64,000 nucleotides of DNA from Gastranaerophilus sp944325835 (GTDB lineage: Bacteria; Cyanobacteriota; Vampirovibrionia; Gastranaerophilales; Gastranaerophilaceae): assembly GCA_963931575.1 (NCBI GenBank), contig OZ007029.1, positions 930,001 to 994,000 of the forward strand, read 5' to 3'. Both the position numbers and the translations under genes were made by a program. Shown here piece by piece: positions 8,919 to 17,105 of the stretch. Within the stretch, counting starts at the first letter, position 1, and every line of letters starts with the position of its first letter. A model generated the notes under the pieces. It was given only the letters and a program-made list of their open reading frames with translations. It searched no databases and was not told the DNA's origin.

Positions 8919-9790
8919 ACATAAACACTTTTGACGAACTTAAAACTTATTGCGAAAAAGAAAACAAAAAAATTTATGAAGCCGCACAGGAAATAGAAGC
9001 GCAAAAAGACGAAATTTCCGTTGAAGATCTGCGCAAAATTGTAAAAAAGAATCTAGACGCGATGAAAGATGCAATCCGTAACGGTCTAAAATCCGCTGAA
9101 AAGTCCTTCAGCGGTTTGAGCGGCGGAGATTGCCGGAAATTGCAGGCAAAATTTTCTCAAAAAGCCTCACTTTTAGGCGTAATCTTTGAAAAGATTACGA
9201 CCTACGCGCTTGCCACATCTGAGGAAAACGCCCGAATGGGCAAAATCGTTGCCTGTCCGACAGCAGGTTCTTGCGGAATAGTTCCTTCCGTTCTGGTTTC
9301 GGTTTCGGAAGAAATCGGCGCAACGGAAGAAGAAGAGATAAACGCGCTGATTACAGCCGGTGAAATCGGAAGGATTATATCAAATAAAGTTCAGCTTGCA
9401 GGTGCTGTTGCAGGTTGTCAGGCGGAATGCGGCGTTGCTTCAGCTATGGCTGCCGGAGCACTTGCCCAATTACGCGGCGAGAATACAGAGAATATTCTAT
9501 CCTCAGTCGCACTTGCAATGAAAAACCTGCTCGGTTTAACCTGCGATCCTGTTTGCGGACTGGTTGAAGTTCCATGTATCAAGCGAAATCCGTTTCTTGC
9601 AGTCCATGCCATTACGGCCTATGAGCTTGCCTCTGCAGGAATCCAATCAAAAATACCTCTCGATGAAATAATCGATACTCTTGAGCAAACCGGACAGCTA
9701 ATGTCACCGGCACTTAAAGAAAGTTCACAGGCCGGACTCGCTAAAACAAAAACCGGTTTGAAACTTGAAGAAGAATTTTACGCTAAATAA
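8915..9790 (+). CDS. sdaAA: L-serine dehydratase, alpha subunit
   Basis: Catalytic, [4Fe-4S]-containing subunit. Cysteine-rich motifs are CPTAGSCGIVPSVL near residue 109, AGCQAECGVASAMAAGA near 167, and CDPVCGLVEVPCIKRN near 208; the last three cysteines match cluster ligands of the family. The start is a TTG whose last two bases lie in the TGA of sdaAB, with GGGAAA just before it. Together with sdaAB it would feed pyruvate to fermentation. Confidence 0.93.
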   Translation: MNINTFDELKTYCEKENKKIYEAAQEIEAQKDEISVEDLRKIVKKNLDAMKDAIRNGLKSAEKSFSGLSGGDCRKLQAKFSQKASLLGVIFEKITTYALATSEENARMGKIVACPTAGSCGIVPSVLVSVSEEIGATEEEEINALITAGEIGRIISNKVQLAGAVAGCQAECGVASAMAAGALAQLRGENTENILSSVALAMKNLLGLTCDPVCGLVEVPCIKRNPFLAVHAITAYELASAGIQSKIPLDEIIDTLEQTGQLMSPALKESSQAGLAKTKTGLKLEEEFYAK

Positions 9791-9914
9791 CAGACCTACA
9801 CAATAGCACAAGTGTACAGATTACAATTTAGGCTGAATGGCTAATTGGCAAAAGGATTTGATTTTGGTTATATATAATTAAATCTTTTTCATACTTCCAG
9901 CTATTCTTAATTCC

Positions 9915-9942
9915 AAGAGTCTGTACACAGACTCTTTTTTTT
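9915..9942 (+). terminator. Intrinsic terminator after the serine dehydratase operon
   Basis: Perfect AGAGTCTG/CAGACTCT stem with a TACA loop, followed by eight T. The 125 bp between sdaAA and this hairpin hold no reading frame that I can support. Confidence 0.85.
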
Positions 9943-9952
9943 ATTCAGAGTA

Positions 9953-9979
9953 TTGCTTTTTTGAAAAAATGTGTATAAT
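9953..9979 (+). promoter_or_regulatory. Promoter placing the transcript start on the ATG of the next gene
   Basis: TATAAT at 9974-9979 is exactly 6 nt before the ATG at 9986, with a weak TTGCTT at 15 nt upstream. No Shine-Dalgarno is present. This is one of at least six such arrangements in the window. Confidence 0.6.
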
Positions 9980-9985
9980 AAGCGT

Positions 9986-11458
9986 ATGACGACATCAAAA
10001 AAAGAAAAACAGGCGTTTAATCTGCACAACTGCGCTAAACTTGAGGAAGCTGAAAAGCTTTATATTGAAATACTTGAAGAAAATCCTGAAAACGCCCGCA
10101 TTTTAAATCTTATTGGTCTATTAAAGCTTGCACAGAAAGATTTGACTGCAGCAGAGCACTATCTAAAGCATGCTCTTGAAATAGAAAAAGATGCATATTA
10201 CTATGAATCGCTTGCACGGGCATATATAGCAGAAAAGCAATATCAAAAGGCATGCTCACTCCTTGAAGAAGCGATTAACACCGTCAAATGCGGATTTGAA
10301 ATCTACTTTTATCTCGGGCTTGCCTACAAAAATTCTATTGAGTACGAAAAGGCAGAAAAAGCTTATTTAAAAGCGCTGGAACTTCAACCGCAATCAGAAC
10401 CAGCCTGTTATAACCTTGCGAGTTTATATCTGTTTCTGAATAACCCCCAAAAAGCTATAGAATACTTCAAAAAATGTCTGGAAATTACTCCGGGGAAAGT
10501 CGAAACATTATATTTTCTCGGGATTGCATATTTCAGAATAAAAGATTACGACACCGGACTAAAATATTTTGAAAATCGTCTGTGCAGGCAAACAGCCATT
10601 ACAACCCAGCAGGTTACATACCCTAAAATTATGGAAAAAGCACCGCTGTGGAAAGGTGAAGATATTAAAGATAAAGTTCTTTATACCTATTATGAAGCAG
10701 GGTTCGGCGATATGATAATGTTTGCAAGATACATTCCGGAACTTCTAAAACGCTGCAAAAAGCTCTTGATAAAACCTCAAAAGGAACTTTCACAACTTTT
10801 ACGCGATAGTTTCCCCGAAGCCGAAGTCATGGATTTATTCTATGATGAGGCCCAAACCCATTTTGACGTTCACATTCCGTTTTTAAGCGTACCTTATGTA
10901 CTAGGTTTAGAAACAAAAGACATGTTTATGAGGCATGAAGGTTATCTCAGGGCAACACCGGATAAAATTCAATATTACAAAGAAAACTTTTTCAATAATG
11001 ATAAGTTCAAAATAGCTATAAAATGGCAGGGTAATACTTATTATGAAACAGACAGGGTTATAAATGTTGATGCCTTTGCACCATTATTCGGGCTTCCAAA
11101 TGTAAAGATTTATTCTGCGCAAACCTTTCAGGGTTCCGAAGAATACCAGAAACTCGCCGCGAAATACGACATAACCGATTTAAGCCGGAGTTTCAAGGAT
11201 TTTTCATACACAGCCGGCGCGATAGCGAACTTGGATCTGGTAATCTGTAATGACACATCACTTGCACACCTTGCCGGCGCAATGAATAAACCCTGCATAG
11301 TATTGCTGCCTTATCAATATAACTGGAGATGGCACATGGATTTAACGCATTGCGACTGGTACGACAGTGTAAAAATTTTCCGGCTCGGCAAGCGGGAAAG
11401 CTGGAATGAACTTTTAGAACGGGTTACACAGTACTTAAATGAAGAATTACTTAACTAA
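9986..11458 (+). CDS. TPR protein with GT9-like glycosyltransferase domain
   Basis: About 490 residues. Residues 1-200 are five or six tetratricopeptide repeats (for example YFYLGLAYKNSIEYEKAEKAY). The C-terminal half resembles glycosyltransferase family 9 (heptosyltransferase-like): KIAIKWQGN near 345, then DITDLSRSFKDFSYTAG and ICNDTSLAHLAGAMNKPCIV near 425, the donor-binding region. Substrate is unknown; modification of surface polysaccharide or protein is possible. I placed the start at ATG 9986, not at an in-frame GTG five codons earlier, because the TATAAT promoter lies between them. The 3' end overlaps the convergent phosphatase gene by 12 bp. Confidence 0.8.
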   Translation: MTTSKKEKQAFNLHNCAKLEEAEKLYIEILEENPENARILNLIGLLKLAQKDLTAAEHYLKHALEIEKDAYYYESLARAYIAEKQYQKACSLLEEAINTVKCGFEIYFYLGLAYKNSIEYEKAEKAYLKALELQPQSEPACYNLASLYLFLNNPQKAIEYFKKCLEITPGKVETLYFLGIAYFRIKDYDTGLKYFENRLCRQTAITTQQVTYPKIMEKAPLWKGEDIKDKVLYTYYEAGFGDMIMFARYIPELLKRCKKLLIKPQKELSQLLRDSFPEAEVMDLFYDEAQTHFDVHIPFLSVPYVLGLETKDMFMRHEGYLRATPDKIQYYKENFFNNDKFKIAIKWQGNTYYETDRVINVDAFAPLFGLPNVKIYSAQTFQGSEEYQKLAAKYDITDLSRSFKDFSYTAGAIANLDLVICNDTSLAHLAGAMNKPCIVLLPYQYNWRWHMDLTHCDWYDSVKIFRLGKRESWNELLERVTQYLNEELLN

Positions 11459-12214
11459 ATTCATTAACCGGAGTTTCAAAACTCTTTCATCAAAGATTTC
11501 TTTGAAGTCCTCTGCCAGACAAAGCTCTTTAATATGCTCAGGCGTTAAATTCTTTATCAAATTTTTAACCGAACCTATACGCTTATTTGTAAAGTTCGTT
11601 TCGTCTTTAATGAACATATGCGATAAAACCGGCGGGGACTGCGGTTCTTTCGGGTTTAGCAAATAATTCATCGACACAGCCAGATCCGTTCTGTGCAGCC
11701 CAAGCAGGCAGCCCATATAAACCCTGCCTTCATTCATAAGATTAAAGAAATACCCGAGCTGTTTTACAAAAGAATTCATCATGTCGCTAAATTCATCAGT
11801 ATGTAACTTTGTTGTCAAAGGCGGATTAAAAGCTGCCATGTTCTCTTTAAGCTTAAAATTAAAATAGTTCAGTCCGGACTGATTACACTTTTGCGCATAC
11901 TTGGAATCATAGCCGCCCTCTTTACGGAGATCTATAATTGTTTCAATGCCGGCAGATTTTAATTCTTTAAAAGTATCAGCAGATTTTGCGGCAAGACAAC
12001 CGCCTCTTACTGAATTAGAATCTATCAATCTAAAATTAGGTAAATCAAGGATTTTAAGCTGTACAACATTTAATGAATGAGGCTGACGGACGAAAGTATC
12101 CTGAGGCTTCATGTCCAAACATTTTTGTGGAAGCAATCTAAATTGAGGTACAGTTGTATCACTACCCTCACGGCTTCTAAAATTTATAAAAGAGTGCAAA
12201 CTTGTAATCCTCAT
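11447..12214 (-). CDS. Tyrosine/dual-specificity-type protein phosphatase
   Basis: The C-terminal half has a Cys-x5-Arg phosphatase loop, CLLGLHRTD near residue 165, preceded by SVRGGCLAAKSADTFKELKSAGIETIIDLR, where a surface Arg/Gly entry and an IIDLR strand are typical of dual-specificity phosphatases. The substrate could be phosphotyrosine protein or inositol phosphate. The first 55 residues are not recognised. Start choice is weak: neither the ATG at 12229 nor the one at 12214 has a Shine-Dalgarno. I prefer 12214 because TTTTAT lies 6 nt upstream, matching the leaderless pattern seen elsewhere. Confidence 0.7.
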   Translation of the reverse strand: MRITSLHSFINFRSREGSDTTVPQFRLLPQKCLDMKPQDTFVRQPHSLNVVQLKILDLPNFRLIDSNSVRGGCLAAKSADTFKELKSAGIETIIDLRKEGGYDSKYAQKCNQSGLNYFNFKLKENMAAFNPPLTTKLHTDEFSDMMNSFVKQLGYFFNLMNEGRVYMGCLLGLHRTDLAVSMNYLLNPKEPQSPPVLSHMFIKDETNFTNKRIGSVKNLIKNLTPEHIKELCLAEDFKEIFDERVLKLRLMNLVK

Positions 12215-12257
12215 ACAGGTATAAAACATCTAAAAATAAATTTTGCTATTTTTTTCA

Positions 12258-12884
12258 TTATTTGATAAGAACGAAAGCTCCCCGTTTTATTTCTCTGGCA
12301 AGTTTTTTTATAACTTCATTATCCATTCTGATACACCCGAGTGAAGCATATTTGCCTAATGTCTTTGGATTGCTGTTACCATGGATAAATTCACCGGTTT
12401 TGCCTCTGGCACCGGTTTTTGGATTAACTGTTTCAAGACAAATAATTCTCGGGCCGTAATTTCCGGGATTTCGTCTGCGTTTAGTGCCGGCAGGGGCGGA
12501 TTTATACGGATAGGATTCAATATGAGTAACAATTCGTAAACCCTTATCGGTCGGTGTTGACTTTTTCCCGCTGGCGACCAGATATGCAGCAACAGCCTCC
12601 CCTTTGTCATTATAATGATATAAAACATTCTGAGATAAATCAACGACGATTGCAGCAAGCTTCTTTTCACCCGCTACAGTTATTTTAGGGCTGGGCGCAC
12701 ATGCCAGAACAGTTGTATCAGACGTTCCGCTCACCGGAACTTTCTCAACACGTGAAAATGTATCCTGTGTTAAGCTACGTTCTTGAGCATTTAAATTAAA
12801 GGCCGCCGGCAGGAAATAGGTACCGGCTGCAATTGCAGCTGTACCAATGGCTCTTTTAAATATACTTACCGGAAAGATTTTCAT
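12258..12884 (-). CDS. L,D-transpeptidase (YkuD domain), exported
   Basis: 208 residues. The N-terminus MKIFPVSIFKRAIGTAAIAA with a hydrophobic run to about residue 30 is a signal peptide or anchor. The YkuD catalytic pattern is at the end: GEFIHGNSN then KYASLGCIRMDNEVI, with His and Cys as the active pair. It should crosslink peptidoglycan or attach proteins to it outside the membrane. A longer reading frame extends 48 codons upstream, but I chose ATG 12884: it gives a proper signal peptide and has TATTAT exactly 6 nt before it (leaderless pattern). Confidence 0.87.
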   Translation of the reverse strand: MKIFPVSIFKRAIGTAAIAAGTYFLPAAFNLNAQERSLTQDTFSRVEKVPVSGTSDTTVLACAPSPKITVAGEKKLAAIVVDLSQNVLYHYNDKGEAVAAYLVASGKKSTPTDKGLRIVTHIESYPYKSAPAGTKRRRNPGNYGPRIICLETVNPKTGARGKTGEFIHGNSNPKTLGKYASLGCIRMDNEVIKKLAREIKRGAFVLIK

Positions 12885-12977
12885 AGAAATATAATAACTA
12901 AACAAAATAAATTTTGCCTGTATTGAAAAAATTTTTTTTAGGAGTAAAATAAAAATCAAGATTAGTTTAATAAATAT

Positions 12978-13096
12978 GGGCTTATAGCTCAGTTGCCCCA
13001 GCGGAGTCATTTTACTACCGGTTGGCAAAAAATGACGGAGCGGTTCTCATAATACTGCTCTACCAACTGAGGGAAATTTTAAAATTTAATAGTAAT
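12978..13096 (+). repeat. tRNA-Lys-derived tandem unit, copy 1
   Basis: The unit starts with the first 18 bases of the tRNA-Lys at 13216, then departs. Near its end it carries an inverted copy of the D-arm of that tRNA (tRNA bases 11-27). This makes CTCAGTTG (12988) pair with CAACTGAG (13064). Inside is a second inverted repeat, GTCATTTT (13006) with AAAATGAC (13029). A TTTAAT lies 6 nt before the GGG start, as in the real tRNA. It cannot fold as a complete tRNA. Confidence 0.8.
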
Positions 13097-13215
13097 GGGC
13101 TTATAGCTCAGTTGCCCCAGCGGAGTCATTTTACTACCGGTTGGCAAAAAATGACGGAGCGGTTCTCATAATACTGCTCTACCAACTGAGGGAATTTTTA
13201 AAATTTAATAGTAAT
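13097..13215 (+). repeat. tRNA-Lys-derived tandem unit, copy 2
   Basis: Near-identical direct repeat of the preceding 119 bp (I see a single A/T difference after the GAGGGAA), with the same tRNA 5' part, the same inner hairpin and the same inverted D-arm. The true tRNA gene follows immediately at the third repeat position, so the real gene sits where a third unit would start. Confidence 0.8.
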
Positions 13216-13288
<73 letters not shown>

Positions 13289-13290
13289 AA

Positions 13291-13325
13291 CTACCCCGAT
13301 AACTGCAGGTTGTCGGGGTAATTAA
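13291..13325 (+). terminator. Hairpin after tRNA-Lys, possible terminator
   Basis: A 12-bp stem, TACCCCGATAAC with GTTGTCGGGGTA (one G-T pair), around TGCAG. The sequence after it is AT-rich but lacks a T run, so termination efficiency is uncertain. Confidence 0.5.
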
Positions 13326-13443
13326 ATAGCTATTCAAAAGGGTAGCAGAGCCTGCAAAAAATGCGGTGGATAATACTCATGCCGGAAACTCCGGACTTTC
13401 CATTTGTTCCTTTAAAGCTTCTCCCCTTTTTATTCCTCTATTC

Positions 13444-13472
13444 TTGACAAAACAAAATTTTAGGGATAAAAT
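13444..13472 (+). promoter_or_regulatory. Near-consensus sigma-70-type promoter
   Basis: TTGACA, 17 bp, TAAAAT. The predicted start is near 13480, only about 35 nt before an intrinsic terminator, so the product would be a very short RNA unless the terminator is read through to hppA. Confidence 0.65.
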
Positions 13473-13495
13473 CAAAACGCTACAATTATACATTT

Positions 13496-13517
13496 AGCCG
13501 CTGAAAGGCGGTTTTTT
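13496..13517 (+). terminator. Intrinsic terminator just downstream of the 13444 promoter
   Basis: AGCCGC pairs with GCGGTT (one G-T) around TGAAAG, followed by a T run. The stem is short but the T run is good. Confidence 0.6.
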
Positions 13518-13711
13518 ATTAACATACAGCATTTACCCTCATTTTATTTTCGGGGGTGTTTTATTTTAATCACAAACATAAAGAAGGAAAGGGGCTCTTC
13601 ACCCCTTTCCATTCTAATAAATGAACTAAATTTCAGGATTAAATACCTGCTGATTATACTATGCCCGAAAAATTTGAATCTGTAACATTTTATAAAATTT
13701 TCTTCACAAAT

Positions 13712-13740
13712 TTGTCATATTTGTTAATTGAGTTTAAAAT
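13712..13740 (+). promoter_or_regulatory. hppA promoter
   Basis: TTGTCA, 17 bp, TAAAAT, ending 41 nt before the hppA ATG, which has GGAGAAGGAG upstream. Confidence 0.65.
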
Positions 13741-13781
13741 ACGAAGTGAACATGATTTTTAAAGGAGAAGGAGTCTAAATT

Positions 13782-16205
13782 ATGTTAAAAAAACTATTCG
13801 CTCCCCTTTTTGCATTTTTTGCAATGGTTTTTATGGGATGCAGTTCTGCATTTGCAGGAGAGGCTGATTTAATCGTTCCAGATATCAGCTCATCCCCGGC
13901 AAGTTTTAACTATCTCGTTATCGGGCTGGTTATTTCAGTTATCGGGGTCATTTTCGGGTTTATTGAGTTTCTCAAAATCAAAAAACTTCCGGTTCACACA
14001 GTTATGTCTGACGTTGGAAACACTATTTTTGAAACTTGTAAAACCTATTTAGTACAACAAGGTAAATTCCTTATTGTATTAGAAATCTTAATTGGTCTGT
14101 GTATTGCATTTTACTTTGGGTACCTGCAACACATGGGCGCAGCAGGTGTTTTAACCATTCTCGGCTGGTCCGTAATCGGTATTTTGGGATCGTACGGTGT
14201 TGCTTGGTTTGGTATCAGAATGAATACGCTTGCTAACTCAAGAACCGCGTTCGCATCTTTAAAAGGCGAGCCTCTAAACATTATGAATATTCCTCTGAAA
14301 GCCGGCATGAGCATTGGTGTTTTGCTGGTTTCAGTAGAATTAATTATGATGTTAATTATCTTGTTATTTGTACCTGGTGAAATTGCTGGTGCTTGCTTTA
14401 TCGGTTTCGCTATCGGTGAATCTTTAGGAGCCTCTGCACTTCGTGTTGCAGGCGGTATCTTTACAAAAATTGCCGATATCGGTTCTGACCTGATGAAAAT
14501 CCAATTCGGCATCAAAGAGGATGATCCGAGAAACCCTGGCGTTATAGCAGATTGTACCGGTGACAACGCGGGCGATTCTATCGGACCTACGGCTGACGGA
14601 TTTGAAACTTACGGTGTAACAGGTGTTGCGCTTGTTTCATTCATCCTGCTCGGCGTAGCTCAAGATTACCAAATCCAGCTTCTCACATGGATTTTCGTTA
14701 TGAGATTCTTAATGATTGTAACTTCCGTTGTTGCATACTGGATTAACGGAATCGTTAACATCTTTTATGCTAAAAAAGTTGAAAAATTCGATTTTGAACA
14801 ACCTTTAACAAATCTTGTGTGGTTAACATCAATTCTTTCAATTGCAATGACTTACGGAGTAAGCTATGCATTATTAGGCAATATAGCTGAAGACGGAGTA
14901 ATGAGTAAATTATGGATTGTTCTTGCTACAATCATTTCTTGCGGTACTTTAGGCGCTGCGTTGATTCCTGAATTCACAAAAATCTTCACATCTCCTAAAG
15001 CAAGACACACCGAAGAAGTTGTAACAGCTTCTAAAGAAGGCGGTGCTTCTTTAACAATCCTTTCCGGTATTGTTGCAGGGAACTTCTCCGGCTTCTGGAT
15101 TGGCATGGTAATTGTTCTTTTAATGGCATTATCTTATGTTGCAAGTCTTTATATTCCGGAAAACTTTATGGTATACCCGTCAGTATTTGCTTTCGGTCTG
15201 GTAGCATTCGGTTTCCTCGGAATGGGCCCTGTTACTATTGCTGTTGACAGCTACGGTCCTGTTACGGACAACGCTCAATCCGTTTATGAACTTTCTTTAA
15301 TTGAAGAGGTTCCGAACGTTAAAGAAGAAATCAAAAAAGATTTCGGTTTTGATGCTAACTTTGATGTTGCAAAACAATATCTGGAAGAAAACGACGGTGC
15401 AGGTAACACCTTCAAAGCAACTTCTAAACCGGTTCTTATCGGTACGGCGGTTGTCGGTGCTACAACAATGATTTTCTCATTGATTCTGGTTATTCAAAAT
15501 ACACTCGGTGTTACACCGGAAGCTATTTTGAACCTCTTAAATCCTTATACAATCCTCGGTTTCTTAACCGGCGGTGCTGTAATTTACTGGTTCTCAGGCG
15601 CTTCTATGCAGGCTGTTACAACAGGTGCATACAGAGCAGTTGAATACATCAAACACCATATCAAACTCGGTGAAGCTGATGAAAAATCCGCAAACCTTGC
15701 AAATTCTAAAGAAGTTGTAAAAATTTGTACACAATACGCTCAAAAAGGTATGGTTAACATCTTTATCGCACTCTTTGCGTTTGCACTGGCATTTGCATGT
15801 CTTTCTGCGCCAAACGCGAATACAAACGCACCGGTTTCTTACTTTGTAAGTTATCTGATTGCAATTGCTGTATTCGGGCTGTTCCAGGCTGTATTTATGG
15901 CTAACGCGGGCGGCTGCTGGGACAACGCTAAGAAAATTGTTGAAGTTGATCTGAAAGAAAAAGGAACACCGCTTCACGATGCAACCGTTGTCGGCGATAC
16001 CGTCGGCGATCCGTTCAAAGACACCTCTTCTGTTGCGATGAACCCGATTATCAAGTTCACGACTTTATTCGGACTTCTTGCAATGGAGATCGCAATCAAC
16101 GAATCATTCAAAGCTTTTGCGCCAATCGCAGGCTGGGTGCTTCTCGTTATCGCATTAATCTTTGTAATCCGCTCATTCTATGCAATGAGAATACCGACAA
16201 AGTAA
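13782..16205 (+). CDS. hppA: Membrane-bound proton-translocating pyrophosphatase
   Basis: An 807-residue integral membrane enzyme that couples pyrophosphate hydrolysis to ion export, with about 16 hydrophobic segments. The acidic substrate motif is DDPRNPGVIADCTGDNAGD (near residue 246); other landmarks are DGFETYG and, near the end, GDTVGDPFKDTSSVAMNP. The GNTFKA motif near residue 542 has Lys where K+-dependent enzymes have Ala, so this should be the K+-independent, H+-pumping type. The first 25 residues form a signal-peptide-like segment with a lipobox-like FMGC. Normal length for the family. It would save energy in fermentative metabolism. Confidence 0.95.
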   Translation: MLKKLFAPLFAFFAMVFMGCSSAFAGEADLIVPDISSSPASFNYLVIGLVISVIGVIFGFIEFLKIKKLPVHTVMSDVGNTIFETCKTYLVQQGKFLIVLEILIGLCIAFYFGYLQHMGAAGVLTILGWSVIGILGSYGVAWFGIRMNTLANSRTAFASLKGEPLNIMNIPLKAGMSIGVLLVSVELIMMLIILLFVPGEIAGACFIGFAIGESLGASALRVAGGIFTKIADIGSDLMKIQFGIKEDDPRNPGVIADCTGDNAGDSIGPTADGFETYGVTGVALVSFILLGVAQDYQIQLLTWIFVMRFLMIVTSVVAYWINGIVNIFYAKKVEKFDFEQPLTNLVWLTSILSIAMTYGVSYALLGNIAEDGVMSKLWIVLATIISCGTLGAALIPEFTKIFTSPKARHTEEVVTASKEGGASLTILSGIVAGNFSGFWIGMVIVLLMALSYVASLYIPENFMVYPSVFAFGLVAFGFLGMGPVTIAVDSYGPVTDNAQSVYELSLIEEVPNVKEEIKKDFGFDANFDVAKQYLEENDGAGNTFKATSKPVLIGTAVVGATTMIFSLILVIQNTLGVTPEAILNLLNPYTILGFLTGGAVIYWFSGASMQAVTTGAYRAVEYIKHHIKLGEADEKSANLANSKEVVKICTQYAQKGMVNIFIALFAFALAFACLSAPNANTNAPVSYFVSYLIAIAVFGLFQAVFMANAGGCWDNAKKIVEVDLKEKGTPLHDATVVGDTVGDPFKDTSSVAMNPIIKFTTLFGLLAMEIAINESFKAFAPIAGWVLLVIALIFVIRSFYAMRIPTK

Positions 16206-16230
16206 ACTTTTGTCGAGGATTATAAATCAT

Positions 16231-16263
16231 AAATGGCAGGGACAGAAAGCCCTGCCATTTTTA
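16231..16263 (+). terminator. Terminator after hppA
   Basis: Perfect 11-bp stem AAATGGCAGGG/CCCTGCCATTT with an 8-nt loop, followed by T-rich sequence. Confidence 0.85.
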
Positions 16264-16359
16264 TTAACTTTTGTAAAGATTTTTCGGATTAAAAAAGCAA
16301 TTTTTACGCATTTATATACTTATTATATAAAGAAGAGAATTATTGAGAGAGGTTGAACC

Positions 16360-16692
16360 ATGGCATATCATTCACAGGGCATAAATGCAGTTCAAAATAC
16401 AGTTTCAGCAAGTGCTGCAGCTGCAAGCTCTCTTGGCAATACTCCTCCGCCGAGCCAAAATTGTTCGACCTCTGTCGGTTACACACAAAACAACAAGGAA
16501 ACCGAACGTGACGGACGTGGCAACGGTGATAAATACTTTGACAGAGATAATTCTCCAAAAGGCAAAGAAGAGCAGGAAGCTCTGAAAAAATCAATCAAGC
16601 ACTATTCAAGAGAAGAACAGTATGCAAACAACGATAAACTTATGGGAGCACTCGGAGTTTATGGTTTTGTATCTGTAAACAAGAGAGGGTAA
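16360..16692 (+). CDS. Hypothetical protein, first of a three-gene set
   Basis: A 110-residue protein of unknown function. Low complexity at the start (AVQNTVSASAAAASS), then polar and charged with many Asn, Asp, Glu and Lys, so probably largely disordered. No signal peptide. GAGAGG lies 7 nt before the ATG, and TATTATATA about 35 nt upstream may be the -10. It is followed at 10 nt by another short unknown gene on the same strand. A different frame over the same bases has no ribosome site and is ignored. Confidence 0.65.
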   Translation: MAYHSQGINAVQNTVSASAAAASSLGNTPPPSQNCSTSVGYTQNNKETERDGRGNGDKYFDRDNSPKGKEEQEALKKSIKHYSREEQYANNDKLMGALGVYGFVSVNKRG

Positions 16693-16702
16693 ATAAAAGA
16701 TT

Positions 16703-17056
16703 ATGGTTGAATCAGTACAACAAGTTTCAAATAAAAACGTACAGAATCCGGTCATTAACCCTAAGAATGTACCATACAAAAGACCGAAAGAAGAGTTACA
16801 GGAAATTCGTTCAAATATACAAGCAGCAATTGCGGCAGGATTTAACGGCTGGAAAGATTTATTCTCAAGTTCAAATCCGGAAACACTTGCATTTTTGGAT
16901 TTATCAACTACATCAAGAGCAAGTAATTCCGCACCGGGACAACACATAAGAACAATGCAGCAGGGTATGAACGAAAATGATCCTGAAGCATCTTGGATGA
17001 CCGTTCCGGACAGACACCTGTATTTTGCACCTTCAAAAATGGATTGTTATTGTTAA
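16703..17056 (+). CDS. Hypothetical protein, second of a three-gene set
   Basis: 117 residues, no recognised family. The N-terminal third is Asn/Pro/Val rich (NVQNPVINPKNVPYKRPKEE), followed by one probable helix and an Ala/Gly segment, and the C-terminus ends in CYC. The Shine-Dalgarno is weak (GAGGG at 13 nt). It lies between the preceding disordered protein and the helical-repeat protein and is likely co-transcribed with both. Confidence 0.6.
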   Translation: MVESVQQVSNKNVQNPVINPKNVPYKRPKEELQEIRSNIQAAIAAGFNGWKDLFSSSNPETLAFLDLSTTSRASNSAPGQHIRTMQQGMNENDPEASWMTVPDRHLYFAPSKMDCYC

Positions 17057-17105
17057 TCAACTTTACCACCGGAGAAAAAAGAGTTAAAATAAAAGAGAAA
17101 AGATT

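Larger units (their letters stand above)
13326..13781 (+). other. Non-coding region upstream of hppA
   Basis: No supportable reading frame. It holds a small CCGGA/TCCGG hairpin near 13382, a strong promoter at 13444-13472, a terminator at 13496-13517, a 9-bp GGAAAGGGG/CCCCTTTCC hairpin at 13586-13610, and the hppA promoter at 13712-13740. Parts of it may be transcribed as small RNA. Confidence 0.5.

Noticed and set aside
11439..11666. Plus-strand frame after the TPR/GT9 gene
   Set aside because: Antisense to the phosphatase gene, which has a clear catalytic motif.
13330..13430. RNase P RNA on the minus strand (GGAAAGTCCGGAG)
   Set aside because: The short match to the 5' consensus is not followed by the other conserved RNase P regions; the sequence runs into the antisense of tRNA-Lys within 150 nt.
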